Source of the DNA: CAYVUV01 sp964455095
GTDB lineage: Bacteria > Desulfobacterota > Binatia > HRBIN30 > CADEER01
Length of the DNA stretch: 64,000 nucleotides
Direction of reading: 5' to 3'
Assembly (NCBI GenBank): GCA_964455095.1
Contig: CAYVUV010000115.1
Location: forward strand, 15,308-79,307
Part shown: positions 62,235 to 64,000 of the stretch, in pieces
How the letters are laid out: every line of letters begins with the position of its first letter
How positions within the stretch are numbered: the stretch's first letter is position 1
Position numbers and translations under genes: made by a program
The notes under the pieces: generated by a model
Databases searched by the model: none
Seen by the model: the letters and a program-made list of their open reading frames with translations, nothing else
What the model was told of the DNA's origin: nothing

Positions 62235-63542
62235 TCACGGACAGCTGGGGACCACCGGTCCGTCGAACAGGCCGCTGCTGGTATCCAGCGCGCCACCGGC
62301 ACTGAGGCCGATGCAGCCGCCATTGGTCGCCGAGAAGCGGCCGTCGGCGATCAGGTTGCCGTTCGACCGGCCCTCGATCACACCGCCGCTGCCGGCGCGG
62401 GCGCGGAACAAACCGCTCAGCGTCATGTCGCCGTTGGCCGACAGGCGAATCTCGCCGCCGGCCGAGTCGCCCTCGGCGCGCACTTCCACCGACGGGGTGA
62501 AGCTGAGGTCGTCGCCGGAGCTGATGGCGACGCGGCCGCCCATGCCGTCGGTGCCCTGGGCGTTGAGGTCGTCGGTGATCACCACGTCGCCCGTGCGCGT
62601 CGAGATCGAGATCGCGCCGCCGTCCGATCCGTCGGCGCGCACGCGCTCGCTGATCGAGACATCCCCCGTGGCGCTGATGGAGAGTGAGCCGCCGGCGGCG
62701 GTGCTGCGCACGCGCAGGGAGCCCTGGACGCGGGCGCGGCCGGCGACGATGCCGATCGCGCCGCCGCCGCCGGGACCGTCGGCGTCGACGCGCCGCTCGA
62801 TCGCCGCTTCGACCGCCGCGACGACGATGAGACGCCCGCCCAGCCCGGTGACGCTCTGGGCGCGCACCTGATCGGCGAGCAGCACCGACCCGGTGCTGCT
62901 CAGCGCGCCGATCATGCCCGCGTTCTTACCGCGTGCGTCGAGCGGCGCGCGCACGGTCACACTCGAGTTGCCGATGAGACCGATGACGCCGCCGTCGGTC
63001 GTCATCGAGCCGCGCGCATCGATGCGGCCGCGGCCGCCGGCCAACAGCGAGCGGCCTGCCGTCACCGACACCGCGCCGCCCGCGGCAGTGGCGCCGCGGC
63101 CCTTGGTGCGGGCGCGCAACACGCCGCTGAGCAGCACGTCGCCGCCAGCATTGAGCACGATGCTGCCCGGGGCAAAACGCGCCGAGACGTCGATGCGTCG
63201 GCGCAGGAAGATGTTGCCGGTCGCAATCAAAGAGACATGCGCCCCGTCGCCTTCCGTAGTGCTGGTGTGACGTCCGAGGATCGGGCGCTCGACGCTGATC
63301 ATTGCCCCGCGCAGCTCGAGCACGCCGCCGTTGGGCACGCGCAGGGGGCCCTCGACGATGACCGTGCGGTTGCCGAAGTCGACCACGCAGGGCGAGGCCA
63401 CGTCGGTCTCGCCGATCACACACGGGTTGCCCGTGCAAAGATTGTTGGGATTGGCGCAGCTGATCTGCGCCGCGGCACCCCCCGCGGTCAACGCGAGCAC
63501 TACCGCGCAGGCCAGCATCACGAGCCCGTGCGTCCTGTACAT
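62235..63542 (-). CDS. Secreted low-complexity beta-repeat protein
   Basis: 435 residues from ATG 63542, supported by GGGGGAAGGAC upstream. Signal peptide MYRTHGLVMLACAVVLALTAGGAAAQ. A short Cys-rich head (CANPNNLCTGNPC) is followed by about 330 residues of imperfect repeats pairing a Gly-rich turn with a V/I strand (GGAVSVTAGRSLLAGG, GGSLSISATGDVSISE, GGRVAISSGDDLSF). This is a right-handed beta-solenoid pattern, like haemagglutinin-type adhesins without an N-terminal TPS domain. No catalytic motif. It follows the transporter by 42 bases in the transcribed direction but has its own ribosome site. Confidence 0.75.
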   Translation of the reverse strand: MYRTHGLVMLACAVVLALTAGGAAAQISCANPNNLCTGNPCVIGETDVASPCVVDFGNRTVIVEGPLRVPNGGVLELRGAMISVERPILGRHTSTTEGDGAHVSLIATGNIFLRRRIDVSARFAPGSIVLNAGGDVLLSGVLRARTKGRGATAAGGAVSVTAGRSLLAGGRGRIDARGSMTTDGGVIGLIGNSSVTVRAPLDARGKNAGMIGALSSTGSVLLADQVRAQSVTGLGGRLIVVAAVEAAIERRVDADGPGGGGAIGIVAGRARVQGSLRVRSTAAGGSLSISATGDVSISERVRADGSDGGAISISTRTGDVVITDDLNAQGTDGMGGRVAISSGDDLSFTPSVEVRAEGDSAGGEIRLSANGDMTLSGLFRARAGSGGVIEGRSNGNLIADGRFSATNGGCIGLSAGGALDTSSGLFDGPVVPSCP

Positions 63543-63667
63543 GTCCTTCCCCCTGTCTCCGGCTTGCCACATTGCATATCACCCACGCAAGGAAAATAGG
63601 GAGGGGGGGGTCTGGTTTTCGGCGCCGGTTGAACCAGGTATGGTCAGCCCCCCAAAAAGGAGAGCCG

Positions 63668-63919
63668 ATGAGCACCGATCAATATGTGATTCAGAAAGTG
63701 GAGTGGTTCCAGTTCCGCGACCCCGACGGCAAGGCATTCTTCGTCATGGTCTCGAGCCTACCGAACGGTTTTTTCACCGCCGTCCCCTGCGATCTAGCCA
63801 TGGCCCGCCTCGACCACAGCAAGATGGGTCTCGCCGCCACCGCCGACGACGCCCTCGCCCAGCTCGCCAAGGCGCTCGAAGGCAGGAAACGCGACGAGTT
63901 GTTCCCGCCGAGCGAGTAG
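63668..63919 (+). CDS. Small conserved-looking hypothetical protein (83 aa)
   Basis: 83 residues from ATG 63668, chosen because AAAAAGGAG lies a few bases upstream. The earlier open frame from 63572 is rejected as it crosses the divergent promoter. The sequence KVEWFQFRDPDGKAFFVMVSSLPNGFFTAVPC is beta-rich; then ATADDALAQLAKALEGRKRDELF is an amphipathic helix. No family was recognised. Layout suggests a small soluble protein. Confidence 0.6.
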   Translation: MSTDQYVIQKVEWFQFRDPDGKAFFVMVSSLPNGFFTAVPCDLAMARLDHSKMGLAATADDALAQLAKALEGRKRDELFPPSE

Positions 63920-63934
63920 CCTCCCTTCTTCCTC

Positions 63935-64000
63935 GGGGTCGGAATCGGTATCGGCATCGGGATCGATCAATGCCACGGATCGTTGCCCTTCGATTCCGAT
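63935..64000. repeat. Second copy of the GTCGGAATCG-type palindromic element (cut by window edge)
   Basis: GGGGTCGGAATCGGTATCGG is identical to the left arm at about 26859-26878, and GTTGCCCT then TCGATTCCGAT repeats the start of the right arm. The right arm is cut at the window end. The spacer differs, so the two copies are divergent members of one family. Confidence 0.75.

Overview
This window is a chromosomal piece of a GC-rich, Gram-negative-type bacterium. Most of it is densely packed genes with short gaps. The best clue to the lineage is a repeated secreted EF-hand (dockerin-like) module of the form C-x-G-D-C-x-G-D-x-x-V-x-x-x-E-L-x-x-x-V-x-x-A-L. It is joined to long Thr/Pro linkers and occurs together with cytochromes P450, a BVMO-like flavoprotein, a GMC oxidoreductase and a PF10118-type protein. 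This mix is familiar from uncultured soil lineages such as Candidatus Binatota (Desulfobacterota_B) and former deltaproteobacterial bins. The placement is an inference from gene content, not a phylogeny. I saw no rRNA, tRNA, CRISPR array, transposase or phage integrase.

Layout. 1-4857: a truncated sulfatase, a P450, a BVMO-like flavoprotein, and a two-gene nucleotidyltransferase module resembling a toxin-antitoxin pair. 4949-13260 (minus): a tightly coupled five-gene operon of exported proteins (dockerin-like protein, parvulin-type foldase, P-domain protein, a 930-residue protein of unknown function, tail-collar protein). I regard it as the best candidate for an undescribed system. 13391-21432: a P450 fused to a cyclic-nucleotide-binding domain, a lipase-like lipoprotein, a beta-helix protein, an SDR/DUF2867 protein, and a beta-propeller with an internal dockerin-like insert. 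21435-26635: a potassium-channel-like protein diverging from a sigma-54 activator, then an OsmC-family protein behind a candidate sigma-54 promoter, and xylose isomerase. 26636-27086 is a nested repeat block.

27087-36018: MAPEG protein, acyl-CoA thioesterase, thioredoxin-fold protein, HAD hydrolase, PF10118-like protein, homocysteine methyltransferase/MTHFR fusion, GT11-like glycosyltransferase and a second sulfatase. 36152-43893: three large secreted multidomain proteins. 44067-47787 (minus): epoxide-hydrolase-like enzyme, GH29 alpha-L-fucosidase and xylulokinase in one operon. 47851-53796: an exported protein, a NarL-type response regulator, and an opposing operon of a 40-residue membrane protein and three histidine kinases. 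53985-60492 (minus): a divergent ClpP-like protein, then a redox operon (GMC oxidoreductase, an ALDH with a fused N-terminal domain, a D-threonine-aldolase-like PLP enzyme, an SDR and a small membrane protein). 60696-63919: a DASS-family anion transporter, a secreted repeat protein and a small conserved-looking protein.

Taken together, the genes suggest a heterotroph with a broad oxidative repertoire for hydrophobic substrates (P450, BVMO, GMC/ALDH, epoxide hydrolase, thioesterase), use of sulfated and fucosylated or pentose-containing glycans (two sulfatases, GH29, XylA, XylB), and heavy investment in secreted beta-rich multidomain proteins. Several short palindromic repeat families occupy the intergenic spaces. 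One copy lies in frame inside a coding region.
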